From positions 124,001 through 188,000 of the forward strand of contig NZ_JAKLTS010000004.1 in NCBI RefSeq assembly GCF_022012445.1: 64,000 nt of DNA. Reading direction: 5' to 3'. Below, in pieces: positions 29,502-38,577 of this stretch (position 1 is its first letter; the number at the start of each line of letters is the position of its first letter). The notes below the pieces were generated by a model that did no database searches, was not told where the DNA came from, and saw only the letters and a program-made list of their open reading frames with translations. Both the position numbers and the translations under genes were made by a program. The DNA comes from Massilia sp. TS11 (GTDB taxonomy: Bacteria > Pseudomonadota > Gammaproteobacteria > Burkholderiales > Burkholderiaceae_D).

Positions 29502-30830
29502 ATGCAAGAAAAGCGATTCCGACCCGCCCTCACGCTTTGCGCCGCCCTGCTGCTGGCGCCGGCCCTGAGCCAGGCCGTCGACACCGCCACGGCGCCCAGC
29601 GCCCTCAGCGCCGCCAGCGCGGCCCACGACGATTTCAAGGAAGCGGACCTGTGGGCCCGCATCCGTTCCGGTTATGCCATTCCCGATGTCGACAATGCCT
29701 TGGTGCGCAAGCACATCGACTGGTATGCGGCCCGGCCCGACTACATCGCGCGCACCACGGCGCGCGCCTCGCGTTACCTCTACCACGTGGTGCAGGAGCT
29801 GGAAAAACGCGGCATGCCGACCGAGCTGGCCCTGCTGCCGGTGATCGAATCGGCCTTCAATCCGAATGCCCTGTCCTCGGCCAACGCGGGCGGCATGTGG
29901 CAGTTCGTGCCCGGCACCGGCAAGGATTTCGGCCTGCAGCAGAACCTGTTCAAGGATGAACGGCGCGGCGTGCTGACCTCGACCGACGCCGCCCTCGCCT
30001 ACCTGCAAAAACTGTACAACATGTTCGGCGACTGGCAGCTGGCCCTGGCCGCCTACAACTGGGGCGAAGGCAATGTCCAGAAGGCCGTGCAAAAGAACCA
30101 GGCCGCCGGCAAGCCCATCGATTTCGAGTCCCTGTCCGAGCACATGCCGGCCGAGACGCGCAACTACGTGCCCAAGCTGCAGGCGGTGAAAAATATCGTC
30201 GCCAATCCGGAGCGCTACCACGTGTCGCTGTCGGCCATTGAGAACCAGCCCTATTTCACGGCGGTCGACAAGAGCAGCGACATCGACGTCACCATCGCCG
30301 CCCAGCTGGCCGAACTGTCGGTCGACGAATTCAAGGCCCTGAACCCGCAGTTCAACCGCCCCGTGATCACCGGCGAAACCAAGATCCTGCTGCCCAAGGA
30401 AAACGCCGAGAAGTTCCAGATCAATCTGGCTTCCTGGGGCCGCGCCCTGTCCACCTGGACCACGCACAAGATCACGAACGCCAAGGAAACCATCACCGCC
30501 CTGGCCTCGAAATTCGGCACCACGCCCGAAGTGATCCGCCAGGCCAACAACATCCCCGCGCGCGCCAATGTGCGTGCCGGCTCGACCATTCTGGTGCCGA
30601 AAACGGCCGCCCAGCTGAGCGCCGACAGCGCCCAGGACATCGTCGAGAACGCCGTCATGTCGCTCGACATCGGCGGTGCCAAACGCGCTGCCGGCAAGGA
30701 GCAGAAACTCAGCGGCGCGCAGAAGTTCCGCGCCACGGTGGATGACATCAAGGCCCAGGTGGCGCGCACGGCCGTCAAATCGCTGACGGCCGAGGCCAAA
30801 CCGGTGGGCAAGCGCAAACGCGCGAACTGA
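29502..30830 (+). CDS. mltD: Membrane-bound lytic murein transglycosylase D
   Basis: 442 residues with a Sec signal (residues 1-25, cleavage near SQA). The SLT domain has the catalytic Glu in LLPVIESAFNPNALSSANAGGMWQF and the AYNWGEGNVQKAV stretch. One LysM repeat is clear (ITALASKFGTTPEVIRQANNI...VRAGSTILVPK), and a degenerate one precedes it. No lipobox Cys, so it should be periplasmic instead of a lipoprotein. Ribosome site GGAAG. Confidence 0.92.
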   Translation: MQEKRFRPALTLCAALLLAPALSQAVDTATAPSALSAASAAHDDFKEADLWARIRSGYAIPDVDNALVRKHIDWYAARPDYIARTTARASRYLYHVVQELEKRGMPTELALLPVIESAFNPNALSSANAGGMWQFVPGTGKDFGLQQNLFKDERRGVLTSTDAALAYLQKLYNMFGDWQLALAAYNWGEGNVQKAVQKNQAAGKPIDFESLSEHMPAETRNYVPKLQAVKNIVANPERYHVSLSAIENQPYFTAVDKSSDIDVTIAAQLAELSVDEFKALNPQFNRPVITGETKILLPKENAEKFQINLASWGRALSTWTTHKITNAKETITALASKFGTTPEVIRQANNIPARANVRAGSTILVPKTAAQLSADSAQDIVENAVMSLDIGGAKRAAGKEQKLSGAQKFRATVDDIKAQVARTAVKSLTAEAKPVGKRKRAN

Positions 30831-30846
30831 GGCACCGCGCCCGCGC

Positions 30847-30876
30847 TTGCGGGCCGGCGCCGAAGCACCCTACAAT
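30847..30876 (+). promoter_or_regulatory. Promoter of fabI
   Basis: TTGCGG (30847-30852) and TACAAT (30871-30876), spacer 18, 60 bases upstream of the ATG. Confidence 0.5.
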
Positions 30877-30935
30877 CTCGTTCTTAACTAACCAACAAAA
30901 GCACGGCGCGCCACCGGCGTGCCTCAGGAGTCACC

Positions 30936-31727
30936 ATGGCCTTCTTGCAAGGGAAAAAAATCCTCATCACCGGTCTGCTGTCGAACCGTTCGATCGCCTA
31001 CGGCATTGCCAAGGCCTGCCAGCGCGAAGGCGCCGAGCTCGCTTTCACCTATGTCGGCGAGCGCTTCAAGGACCGCATCACCGAGTTTGCCGCCGAGTTC
31101 GGCAGCAAGCTGGTGTTTGAATGCGATGTCAGCAGCGACGAGCAGATCAGCCAGTTGTTCACCGACCTCGGCCAGCACTGGCAGCATCTGGACGGCCTCG
31201 TGCACGCGATCGGTTTTGCCCCGCGCGAAGCGATTGCCGGTGAATTCCTCGACGGCCTGACGCGTGAGAACTTCCGCATCGCCCACGATATTTCGGCCTA
31301 CAGCTTCCCGGCCCTGGCCAAGGCCGCGCTGCCGATGCTGCGCGAAGGCTCCTCGCTGCTGACCCTGTCCTACCTGGGCGCCGTGCGCGCCATCCCCTAC
31401 TACAACACGATGGGCCTGGCCAAGGCCTCGCTCGAAGCCTCGGTGCGCTACCTGGCCGAGAACCTGGGCCAGAAGGGCATCCGCGTGACCGGCATTTCCG
31501 CCGGCCCGATCAAGACCCTGGCCGCCTCCGGCATCAAGGACTTCTCCAAGCTGCTCGGCTTCGCCTCCTCGCACGCGCCGCTGCGCCGCAATGTGACGAT
31601 CGAAGAAGTCGGCAACACGGCCGCCTTCCTGCTGTCCGACCTGTCCTCGGGCATCACCGGCGACATCATCTACGTCGACGGCGGCTTCTCGCACGTGATG
31701 GGCCTGAACGCCTCCGACTACGAGTAA
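30936..31727 (+). CDS. fabI: Enoyl-ACP reductase (NADH) FabI
   Basis: 263 residues. SDR-type FabI: NAD loop [17 protein letters not shown], the [18 protein letters not shown] loop, the Tyr-(x)6-Lys pair in [20 protein letters not shown], and [15 protein letters not shown], which belongs to the triclosan-sensitive enzyme class. It carries out the last step of each fatty-acid elongation round. AGGAGTCACC gives a good ribosome site. Confidence 0.96.
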   Translation: MAFLQGKKILITGLLSNRSIAYGIAKACQREGAELAFTYVGERFKDRITEFAAEFGSKLVFECDVSSDEQISQLFTDLGQHWQHLDGLVHAIGFAPREAIAGEFLDGLTRENFRIAHDISAYSFPALAKAALPMLREGSSLLTLSYLGAVRAIPYYNTMGLAKASLEASVRYLAENLGQKGIRVTGISAGPIKTLAASGIKDFSKLLGFASSHAPLRRNVTIEEVGNTAAFLLSDLSSGITGDIIYVDGGFSHVMGLNASDYE

Positions 31728-31747
31728 GCTTTCCGCCCAAACAAATC

Positions 31748-31795
31748 GGGGTCAGACCCTGTTTTTTCCGCGCGGAGAAACAGGGGCTGATCCCC
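31748..31795. repeat. Diverged GGGGTCAGACCC inverted repeat
   Basis: GGGGTCAGACCCTGTTT (31748-31764) and AAACAGGGGCTGATCCCC (31778-31795) are imperfect arms. The left flank CAAACAAATCG matches the copy at 14088. It lies 20 bases after fabI and may end that transcript. Confidence 0.65.
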
Positions 31796-32019
31796 TTGCC
31801 GTTTTTGGCGCTTGTGTTTTGGCGCCGACTGCTGTAGCATAGACCTTTGTGCGCTGCAATATGCGCCTGCCAAAAGCCCTCCCGCCCTGTGTGTCCATCT
31901 GAGACACCGTCCCGGCGCAAAGCTTTTCTTGTGCCGAAAACAATCCGTTTTGTTGACGCGAATTCGTGTCCGTCGCCGCTGGCGTACGGGCCGCCACTCT
32001 TTTTTGAAAGTTTCTACTG

Positions 32020-33423
32020 ATGAGTTTTGAATCCCTTGGCCTGCACCCCGCGATCGTGAAAGCCGTGGCCGAAGCCGGCTACAGTGCCCCTACCCCGGTC
32101 CAGGCCCAGGCTGTGCCCGCTGCGATCGCCGGCCGCGACCTGCTGGTCTCGTCCCAGACCGGCTCGGGCAAGACGGCGGCCTTCATGCTGCCGGCCCTGC
32201 ACCGTTTCGCCAGCGCCGAAGCCGCGCCGGCCGCCTACCGCACCCCGAACCAGGAAGCCCAGTCGGCCCGCTCGCGCGGCGAGCGTCCGCGCTTCCGCCC
32301 GGCCCAGCCGAAAATGCTGGTGCTGGCCCCGACCCGCGAACTGGCCATGCAGGTGACCACCGCCACCGACAAGTACAGCACCCATATGCGCCGCATCCGC
32401 TCGGTGTCCATCCTGGGCGGCATGCCCTATCCGAAGCAGCTGCAGCTGCTGTCGCGTAATCCGGAAATCCTGGTCGCGACCCCGGGCCGCCTGATCGACC
32501 ACATGGAGTCGGGCAAGATCGACTTCTCCCAGCTCGAAGTGCTGGTGCTCGACGAAGCCGACCGCATGCTCGACATGGGCTTTATCGAGGACATCGAGAA
32601 AATCGTCGCCGCCACCCCGGCCACGCGCCAGACCATGCTGTTCTCGGCCACGCTCGACGGCGTGGTCGGCAATATGGCCCGCCGCATCACGCGCGACCCG
32701 CAGGTGATCCAGATCGCCAGCGCCAGTACGCGCCACGAGAACATCACCCAGAAGGTCCACTTCGTCGACGACCTGTCGCACAAGAACCGCCTGCTCGACC
32801 ACCTGCTGCGCGACGTGGCCGTGGAACAGGCCGTGGTCTTCACCGCCACCAAGCGCGATGCCGACATGATCGCCGACCGCCTGAACATCGCCGGTTTCGC
32901 CGCCGCCGCCCTGCATGGCGACATGCACCAGGGCGCGCGCAACCGCACCCTCAACGGCCTGCGCAAGGGCTTCGTCAAGATCCTGGTCGCCACCGACGTG
33001 GCCGCCCGCGGCATTGACGTGCCGAACATCACCCACGTGGTCAATTACGACCTGCCCAAGTTCGCCGAAGACTATGTGCACCGCATTGGCCGCACCGGCC
33101 GCGCCGGCCGCAATGGTCTGGCCGTGTCCCTGGTCAACCACGCCGAGTCGATGAACGTGCGCCGTATCGAACGCCTGACCAAGCAGACGATTCCGGTCGA
33201 AGTGGTGCCGGGTCTGGAGCCGAAGAAGGCCGCGCCGGCCGCGCGCAGCGACAAGCGTCCGGGCTGGAAGCCGGGCGACGGCCGCAAGTTCGGCAACAAC
33301 CCGAACAAGCCGGCCCAGCGCAGCTTCGCCAAGCCGGGCGAACGCAGCCGCAGCCCCCATCCGTACAAGGGCGGCGCCAGCATCCGCTCGGCCGACGGCA
33401 CCCGCCGCGCATTCGGCGAGTAA
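32020..33423 (+). CDS. rhlE: DEAD-box RNA helicase, RhlE type
   Basis: 467 residues. All core motifs are present: Q motif PTPVQAQAVP, Walker A SQTGSGKTAAF, APTRELAMQ, ATPGRLIDH, DEADRMLDMG, SATLD, ARGIDVPNITHVVNYD and HRIGRTGRAGR. A ~60-residue insertion between motif I and Ia and a basic Gly/Lys-rich C-tail are RhlE-like. It probably helps ribosome assembly and mRNA decay in the cold. The ribosome site is weak and there is a long upstream region. Confidence 0.93.
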   Translation: MSFESLGLHPAIVKAVAEAGYSAPTPVQAQAVPAAIAGRDLLVSSQTGSGKTAAFMLPALHRFASAEAAPAAYRTPNQEAQSARSRGERPRFRPAQPKMLVLAPTRELAMQVTTATDKYSTHMRRIRSVSILGGMPYPKQLQLLSRNPEILVATPGRLIDHMESGKIDFSQLEVLVLDEADRMLDMGFIEDIEKIVAATPATRQTMLFSATLDGVVGNMARRITRDPQVIQIASASTRHENITQKVHFVDDLSHKNRLLDHLLRDVAVEQAVVFTATKRDADMIADRLNIAGFAAAALHGDMHQGARNRTLNGLRKGFVKILVATDVAARGIDVPNITHVVNYDLPKFAEDYVHRIGRTGRAGRNGLAVSLVNHAESMNVRRIERLTKQTIPVEVVPGLEPKKAAPAARSDKRPGWKPGDGRKFGNNPNKPAQRSFAKPGERSRSPHPYKGGASIRSADGTRRAFGE

Positions 33424-33431
33424 GCCCCTGC

Positions 33432-33458
33432 CTGCTGGCGGCCCGGCGCCGCCAGCAG
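33432..33458 (+). terminator. Hairpin after the helicase gene
   Basis: Eleven-base arms CTGCTGGCGGC (33432-33442) and GCCGCCAGCAG (33448-33458), 8 bases after the stop. No U run, so it may be a Rho-dependent or stabilising hairpin. Confidence 0.5.
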
Positions 33459-33522
33459 CGCCCCACTGGGCCGGCGCGCCCGGCCGCACTGCCGGCGCCC
33501 GCCATCGCCCCACCCGCGCGGC

Positions 33523-33528
33523 TATAAT
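33523..33528 (+). promoter_or_regulatory. -10 element of selD
   Basis: A consensus TATAAT 27 bases before the selD ATG. No clear -35 was found at 16-18 bases. Confidence 0.45.
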
Positions 33529-33555
33529 CGCAGGATCGCCCCAACTCCTGTGACC

Positions 33556-34599
33556 ATGAGCACCGACATCAAACTGACTTCCTTCTCGCACGGCGGCGGC
33601 TGCGGCTGCAAAATCGCGCCCGGCGTGCTGTCCGATATTCTGAAGCATACCCAGGGCTTCCCCATGCCGAAGGAGCTGATGGTCGGCATCGAGACGTCCG
33701 ACGACGCCGCCGTCTACCGCCTCAACGACGAGCAGGCCCTGATCGCCACGACCGACTTCTTCATGCCGATCGTCGACGATCCGTATGACTTCGGGCGCAT
33801 CGCCGCCACCAATGCCATTTCCGACGTGTATGCCATGGGCGGCACCCCGATCATGGCCCTGGCCCTGGTCGGCATGCCGATCAATAAGCTGCCGCTCGAG
33901 GTGATCGGCCAGATTCTGAAAGGCGGCGAAAGCATCTGCGCCGAGGCTGGGATCCCGATTGCCGGCGGCCACACCATCGATTCCGTCGAGCCCATCTACG
34001 GCCTGGTCGTGCTCGGTCTCGTGCATCCGGACAAGGTCAAGCGCAATGCCGATGCCCGCCCTGGCGACGTGCTCATCCTCGGTAAACCGCTGGGCGTGGG
34101 CGTGCTCTCGGCGGCGCTGAAGAAAGGCGCGCTGAGCGAGGCCGGGTATGCGGCGATGATCGCCAATACCACCAAGCTCAACAAGCCGGGCAAGGCCCTG
34201 TCCGAACTGAGCGGCGTGCACGCGCTGACCGACGTGACCGGTTTCGGCCTGCTCGGCCACACGCTCGAGCTGGCGCGCGGCGCCGGCCTGAGCGCGCACA
34301 TCGACATGCACCGCGTGCCGCTGCTGCCCGGGGTCGAACAGCTGGCCCAGGATGGCTATTTCACCGGCGCCTCCGGCCGCAACTGGCAGTCCTACGGCGC
34401 GCAGGTGCGCCTGGGCGCCCAGATCAGCCCGGCGCAACAGGCGCTGCTGACCGATCCCCAGACCTCAGGCGGCCTGCTGGTGGCCTGCGATCCGGCCAGC
34501 GTCGACGCCGTGCTGACCACGTTTGCCAAAGAAGGCTTCGGCCACGCCAGCGTGATTGGCCAGATGCAGACCGGCCCGGCCACCGTCGAGGTGCAATAA
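33556..34599 (+). CDS. selD: Selenide, water dikinase SelD
   Basis: 347 residues. N-terminal SHGGGCGCKI carries the essential Cys and Lys (Cys form, no selenocysteine). TTDFFMPIVDDPYDFGRIAATNAISDVYAMGG and AGGHTID are the ATP/selenide and metal motifs. It makes selenophosphate for SelA or for selenouridine (MnmH), or, in some bacteria, for selenoneine synthesis. ATG at 33556 is preferred to the GTG at 33550. It is followed by the YdeI-like gene with 12 bases between. Confidence 0.96.
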   Translation: MSTDIKLTSFSHGGGCGCKIAPGVLSDILKHTQGFPMPKELMVGIETSDDAAVYRLNDEQALIATTDFFMPIVDDPYDFGRIAATNAISDVYAMGGTPIMALALVGMPINKLPLEVIGQILKGGESICAEAGIPIAGGHTIDSVEPIYGLVVLGLVHPDKVKRNADARPGDVLILGKPLGVGVLSAALKKGALSEAGYAAMIANTTKLNKPGKALSELSGVHALTDVTGFGLLGHTLELARGAGLSAHIDMHRVPLLPGVEQLAQDGYFTGASGRNWQSYGAQVRLGAQISPAQQALLTDPQTSGGLLVACDPASVDAVLTTFAKEGFGHASVIGQMQTGPATVEVQ

Positions 34600-34611
34600 C
34601 AGGAGACGCGC

Positions 34612-35217
34612 ATGCCCAGCCACGACCCCAGGATAGACGCCTACATCGCCAAGGCGGCCCCGTTCGCGCAGCCGATCCTCACGCATCTGCGCGCGCTGGT
34701 GCACGCCAGCTGTCCCGAGGTCGAGGAGACCATCAAATGGAGCATGCCCTGCTTCGAGTACCACGGCATCCTGTGCAGCATGGCCGCGTTCAAGGCGCAT
34801 TGCAGTTTCGGCTTCTGGAAGGGCAAGCTGCTGGTCGCGCCCGAGGACGATAAAGGCCAGGCAGCGATGGGCCAATTCGGCCGCCTGACCAGCCTGGCCG
34901 ATCTGCCGCCGCAGCAGCTCCTGCAGGCCTACCTAAAGAAAGCCATGCAGCTCAACGAGCAAGGCGTGAGCGTACCAGCGCGCGCGCGCCCGGCCAGCCC
35001 GCGCCCGGTCGAGCTGCCCCCCGTGCTGCAGCAAGCCCTGGCCGCGACGCCCGCCGCGGCCGCCCAATTCGCCGCCTTCCCGCCGAGCGCCCAGCGCGAC
35101 TACGCCGAGTGGATCAGCGAAGCCAAGACCGAGGCCACGCGCACACGCCGCCTGACGCAAGCGATCGAATGGATCGCCGAAGGCAAGCGCCGCAACTGGA
35201 AATACGAAAGCTGCTAA
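34612..35217 (+). CDS. YdeI/OmpD-associated family protein
   Basis: 201 residues. DUF1801-like N-terminal domain (EETIKWSMPCFEYHG, FKAHCSFGFWKG) and a YdeI-type C-terminal helical part (FAAFPPSAQRDYAEWISEAKTEATRTRRLTQAI). The family is related to bacteriocin-protection YdeI proteins; molecular role unclear. AGGAGACGC is the ribosome site. It follows selD and may share its transcript. Confidence 0.85.
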   Translation: MPSHDPRIDAYIAKAAPFAQPILTHLRALVHASCPEVEETIKWSMPCFEYHGILCSMAAFKAHCSFGFWKGKLLVAPEDDKGQAAMGQFGRLTSLADLPPQQLLQAYLKKAMQLNEQGVSVPARARPASPRPVELPPVLQQALAATPAAAAQFAAFPPSAQRDYAEWISEAKTEATRTRRLTQAIEWIAEGKRRNWKYESC

Positions 35218-35223
35218 CGGAAC

Positions 35224-35382
35224 GGGGTCAGGTCCGGCAATCGGACATTTAAGAACTTTTCTCGCCCGCCGTGGTCCACTCCACCGCGTGACATCTCGCC
35301 CGCGAAAAAGTTCGCGTATGTCCGATTGCCGGACCTGACACCGTTCGGTATCCCCGCGTGTCCGATTGCCGGACCTGACCCC
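35224..35382. repeat. GGGGTCAGGTCCGG repeat cluster
   Basis: A 25-base unit GGGGTCAGGTCCGGCAATCG... occurs at 35224-35248; its complement occurs twice, at 35318-35342 (one base differing) and 35358-35382. Forward/inverted pairs form a long stem around a loop, and the third copy offers an alternative partner. It shares the GGGGTCAG core with the other repeat family but continues differently. It fills the gap between the YdeI-like gene and the leuA promoter, and the last copy ends 4 bases before the -35. Confidence 0.85.
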
Positions 35383-35385
35383 GGC

Positions 35386-35413
35386 TTGACAGTGGGGGCT
35401 GGGTCGGGATAAG
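35386..35413 (+). promoter_or_regulatory. Promoter of the leuA leader transcript
   Basis: TTGACA (35386-35391) and GATAAG (35408-35413), spacer 16. Transcription would begin near 35420, only a base or two before the leader ATG at 35422. Confidence 0.6.
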
Positions 35414-35421
35414 CTGGGCTT

Positions 35422-35487
35422 ATGTTCTCGTTTGTGAAAGCCTCTCTATTCCTATCGCTAGCGCTAGCAGCCCTGCTACGCGCCTGA
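35422..35487 (+). CDS. leuL: Leucine leader peptide of leuA
   Basis: 21 codons plus TGA, running from the ATG just after the promoter. Six of 21 residues are Leu, five as CTA, a codon that neighbouring genes hardly use, and they cluster in codons 9-19. The Leu-codon stretch itself lies in a short hairpin (TAGCAG/CTGCTA at 35465-35478), and downstream stems are at 35514-35527 and 35610-35640. This is the layout of a transcription attenuator. There is no clear ribosome site, so translation might be leaderless. Confidence 0.7.
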   Translation: MFSFVKASLFLSLALAALLRA

Positions 35488-35694
35488 TTGCTCGCAACTT
35501 TGCAATCCTGATTCGGACCAGCGTCCGGCCCCTGCGAATACGGAATGTGGCTTCACAATGTCTCTCTTCAGCTCCTTCACGTCGTCCCTGCTACACCTAA
35601 GCCGCGGTTGCCAGGCCTTGCGTTCCCGTGGCCGCCTGGCAGCCCGTCCGCCACAGCCCCCCTCTGTCTGTCGCCCTTGCTTTGGAGTTGCCAA
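35488..35694 (+). promoter_or_regulatory. leuA attenuator region
   Basis: About 200 bases between leader peptide and leuA. Visible stems: CGGAC/GTCCG (35514-35527) with an alternative ATTCG/CGAAT pairing, and GCCAGGC/GCCTGGC (35610-35640). No stem is followed by a U run, so a classic Rho-independent attenuator is not evident; Rho-dependent or translational control is possible. Confidence 0.5.
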
Positions 35695-37374
35695 ATGATG
35701 TTGAAGAACCCTGCCGCCAAATACCACCCCTTCCCCGCCGTCGACCTTGTGGATCGCCGCTGGCCCTCGCAAACCATCTCGGCCGCGCCGGTCTGGATGA
35801 GCACCGACCTGCGCGACGGTAACCAGGCCCTGATCGAACCGATGAGCGTGGAGAAGAAGCTGCGCATGTTCGAAATGCTGCTGCAGATCGGCCTGAAGGA
35901 GATCGAAGTCGGCTTCCCCTCGGCCTCGCAAACGGACTTCGACTTCGTGCGCAAGCTGATCGAGGAAAACCGCATCCCGGAGGACGTGACCATCATCGTG
36001 CTGACCCAGTCGCGCGAGGAACTGATCCGCCGCACCGTCGACGCCTGCGTCGGCGCGCGCCGCGCCATCGTCCACTTGTATAACTCGACGGCCCCGGTCT
36101 TCCGCAAGGTGGTGTTCGGCGCCTCGCGCGAGGACATCGTCGATATCGCCACCAGCGGCACGCGCCTGGTCAAGTCCCTGGTCGCCCAGCACCCGCAGAC
36201 GGAATGGGGCTTCGAGTACACGCCGGAGTCCTTCTCGACCACGGAGCTGGACTTCGCCAAGCATATCTGCGACGCCGTCTCGGCCATCTGGCAACCGACC
36301 CCGCACAAGAAGATGATCATCAATCTGCCGGCGACGGTGGAAGCGGCCACGCCGAATGTCTACGCCGATCAGATCGAGTGGATGAGCCGCAAACTCGATC
36401 GGCGCGACAGCATCATCATCAGCGTCCATCCGCATAATGACCGTGGGACGGCCGTCGCCGCCGCCGAACTGGCCGTGATGGCGGGCGCGGAGCGGGTCGA
36501 GGGCTGCCTGTTCGGGAATGGCGAGCGCACCGGGAATGTCGATCTGGTGACCCTGGCCCTGAACCTCTACACCCAGGGTGTGCACCCGGGCCTGGACTTC
36601 TCGGATATCGACGCGGTGCGCCAGGTGGTCGAGGACTGCAACCAGCTGCCCGTGCATCCGCGCCATCCGTATGTGGGCGACCTGGTGTTCACGGCCTTCT
36701 CGGGCTCGCACCAGGACGCGATCAAGAAGGGCTTCGCCAAGCAGCAGCCGGGCGCGCTGTGGGAGATCCCGTATCTGCCGATCGATCCGCAGGACCTGGG
36801 CCGCAGCTACGATGCGGTGATCCGCGTGAACAGCCAGTCGGGCAAGGGCGGCATGGCCTACCTGCTCGAACAGGAATACGGCCTGCAGCTGCCGCGCCGC
36901 CTGCAGATCGAGTTCTCCCGCGCCGTGCAGCAGGTGGCCGATGCGAGCGGCCGCGAAATCTCGGCGGCCGATATCCACGCCATCTTCAGCCGCGAATACT
37001 TTGAGGCCAGCGCGCCCTATGCCTACGTCAGCCACAAGCTGGTGGAGGACTCGGACAGCGATGAGCCGGTGCAGGCCGAGATCAGCATCCTGCGCGACAA
37101 GCAGGTCGAACATCTGCAGGGTGGCGGCAATGGCCCGATCGATGCCTTCGTCAACGCGCTCGGTCTGGACATCCGTCTGATGGACTACCACGAGCATGCG
37201 ATCGGCAGCGGCGCCAATGCGCGCGCGGCCTGCTACGTGGAGCTGCGTCTGGGCGACGGGCCGACCCGCTTCGGCGCCGCCATCGATGCCAATATCGTGA
37301 CGGCCTCGTTCAAAGCGGTGCTGTCGGCCGTGAACCGCGAGCTGGCCCGCCAGCCGCAGCGCGCGGCGGCTTAA
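35695..37374 (+). CDS. leuA: 2-isopropylmalate synthase LeuA
   Basis: 559 residues. Catalyses acetyl-CoA plus 2-oxoisovalerate to 2-isopropylmalate, the first step to leucine. HMGL-like TIM barrel with [13 protein letters not shown], the [14 protein letters not shown] metal-binding loop and [17 protein letters not shown], then the C-terminal regulatory LeuA domain. This is the LeuA2 (approximately 560-residue) group and it lacks leuB/C/D neighbours. Start set at the first ATG of an ATGATG pair after GGAG; the open frame upstream (from 35545) has no similarity. Confidence 0.95.
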   Translation: MMLKNPAAKYHPFPAVDLVDRRWPSQTISAAPVWMSTDLRDGNQALIEPMSVEKKLRMFEMLLQIGLKEIEVGFPSASQTDFDFVRKLIEENRIPEDVTIIVLTQSREELIRRTVDACVGARRAIVHLYNSTAPVFRKVVFGASREDIVDIATSGTRLVKSLVAQHPQTEWGFEYTPESFSTTELDFAKHICDAVSAIWQPTPHKKMIINLPATVEAATPNVYADQIEWMSRKLDRRDSIIISVHPHNDRGTAVAAAELAVMAGAERVEGCLFGNGERTGNVDLVTLALNLYTQGVHPGLDFSDIDAVRQVVEDCNQLPVHPRHPYVGDLVFTAFSGSHQDAIKKGFAKQQPGALWEIPYLPIDPQDLGRSYDAVIRVNSQSGKGGMAYLLEQEYGLQLPRRLQIEFSRAVQQVADASGREISAADIHAIFSREYFEASAPYAYVSHKLVEDSDSDEPVQAEISILRDKQVEHLQGGGNGPIDAFVNALGLDIRLMDYHEHAIGSGANARAACYVELRLGDGPTRFGAAIDANIVTASFKAVLSAVNRELARQPQRAAA

Positions 37375-37490
37375 CGGCCGCGCTGCAGCATCTGGCAGGC
37401 GATGCGGCCGAGGGCGCGCCAGAAGGCGGCCCAGTCGAAACCGCGCTGGGTGGGGATGGCGCCGGCCTTGGGATTGCAGCAGGTGTTCAT
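37371..37490 (-). CDS. Small 39-residue protein
   Basis: ATG (37488-37490) has a strong ribosome site (GAAGGAG) on the minus strand. It begins with an N-terminal CC pair, followed by a basic, helical C-terminal part ([14 protein letters not shown]). Its TAA overlaps the leuA stop. Divergent from the LysR gene, so it may be its target. No family recognised. Confidence 0.5.
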   Translation of the reverse strand: MNTCCNPKAGAIPTQRGFDWAAFWRALGRIACQMLQRGR

Positions 37491-37602
37491 GGTGTGCTCC
37501 TTCGGGAAGTGATGGGGCCATCTTAGAAAGCGCTGGCGGACGCGACAAACGAAAGCTTTTGCGCTTCAGATGAATTTCTGTCATCTGATGTAAGATGGGC
37601 GC

Positions 37603-38520
37603 ATGAGTGAACGCCGCAATCCGCCGCTGGTGGCCGCCCGCGCTTTCGAAGCGGCCGCGCGCCATCTGAGCTTCCTGAAGGCCGCGCAGGAGCTGCACGT
37701 GACGCCGACGGCCATCAGCCACCAGGTCAAGCGCCTCGAGGAATACCTCGACACGCCGCTGTTCGTGCGTCTGAACCGCGCCGTGGCGCTGACCGAGGCG
37801 GGCACGCGCCTGGCCGCCACGCTGCAGCCGCTGTTCCAGCAGCTGGAGGATGCGCTCGATCCGAAGCGACAGCGCGATGCCGGCACCCTCACCCTCAGCG
37901 CCATGCCTTCGCTGGCGGCCAAGTGGCTGGCGCCGCGCCTGCCGGACTTCGAGGCGCGCTATCCGCAGTGGCGCATCCGCATGGAGTCGGAAGACGCGCT
38001 GGTCGATCTGAACCGCGGCGAGGTCGATATCGCGCTGCGCTACGGGATGGGCAAGTACAAGGGCCAGCACGCACGCTTCTGGATGGCGGCGCCGATTCAT
38101 CCGGTCTGCAGCCCGCAGCTGCTGCGCCGCCTGCCGCTGAAAAAACCGGCCGATCTGCGCCAGCACACCCTGATCCACTACAACAGCGCCTTGAGCAATC
38201 CGCGTCCGCCGCACTGGGCGGAATGGGTGGCGGCGGCGCGCCTGCGCGGCATCGACGCCGACCGCGGTCCGCACTTTTCGGCCATCTACATGGCGCTGGA
38301 GGCGGCGCTGGCCGGGCATGGCGTGGCGCTGGCGCCGGCCCCGCTGGTCGAGCGCGATCTGGCCGAGGGGCGCCTGGTGAAACCGCTGGCGCTGGAACTC
38401 GAGAACCCGTATGCCTTCTGGATCGTGTGCGCGCGCAGCCGCCTGCACGAGGAGAAGATCAAGCTGTTCACGCGCTGGCTGCTGGAGCAGACGCGCCAGC
38501 CCTTGTGCACTGCGGCTTGA
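37603..38520 (+). CDS. LysR family transcriptional regulator, GcvA type
   Basis: 305 residues. N-terminal winged HTH RAFEAAARHLSFLKAAQELHVTPTAISHQVKRLEEYL, typical of GcvA-like LysR proteins (long helix, LxVTPTAISHQVK), then the periplasmic-binding-like effector domain with the GMGKY loop. It is divergent from the 39-residue small gene. Regulated target and ligand are unknown. Confidence 0.93.
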   Translation: MSERRNPPLVAARAFEAAARHLSFLKAAQELHVTPTAISHQVKRLEEYLDTPLFVRLNRAVALTEAGTRLAATLQPLFQQLEDALDPKRQRDAGTLTLSAMPSLAAKWLAPRLPDFEARYPQWRIRMESEDALVDLNRGEVDIALRYGMGKYKGQHARFWMAAPIHPVCSPQLLRRLPLKKPADLRQHTLIHYNSALSNPRPPHWAEWVAAARLRGIDADRGPHFSAIYMALEAALAGHGVALAPAPLVERDLAEGRLVKPLALELENPYAFWIVCARSRLHEEKIKLFTRWLLEQTRQPLCTAA

Positions 38521-38577
38521 CCTGCGCCGCGCGCGGCCCCGATACTGGGCTTCCGCTATTCCGTGAGTGCGCGCGCC

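Noticed and set aside
33556..34599. Selenocysteine-containing SelD
   Set aside because: The nucleophile codon is TGC, so the enzyme is the Cys form and needs no SECIS element.
35610..35640. Rho-independent attenuator stem before leuA
   Set aside because: The stem is solid but lacks a following U run, so it was not called a terminator.
35545..35694. Upstream extension of the leuA frame
   Set aside because: The 50 extra codons have no similarity to LeuA, and GGAG before 35695 gives the start. They form the attenuator region.
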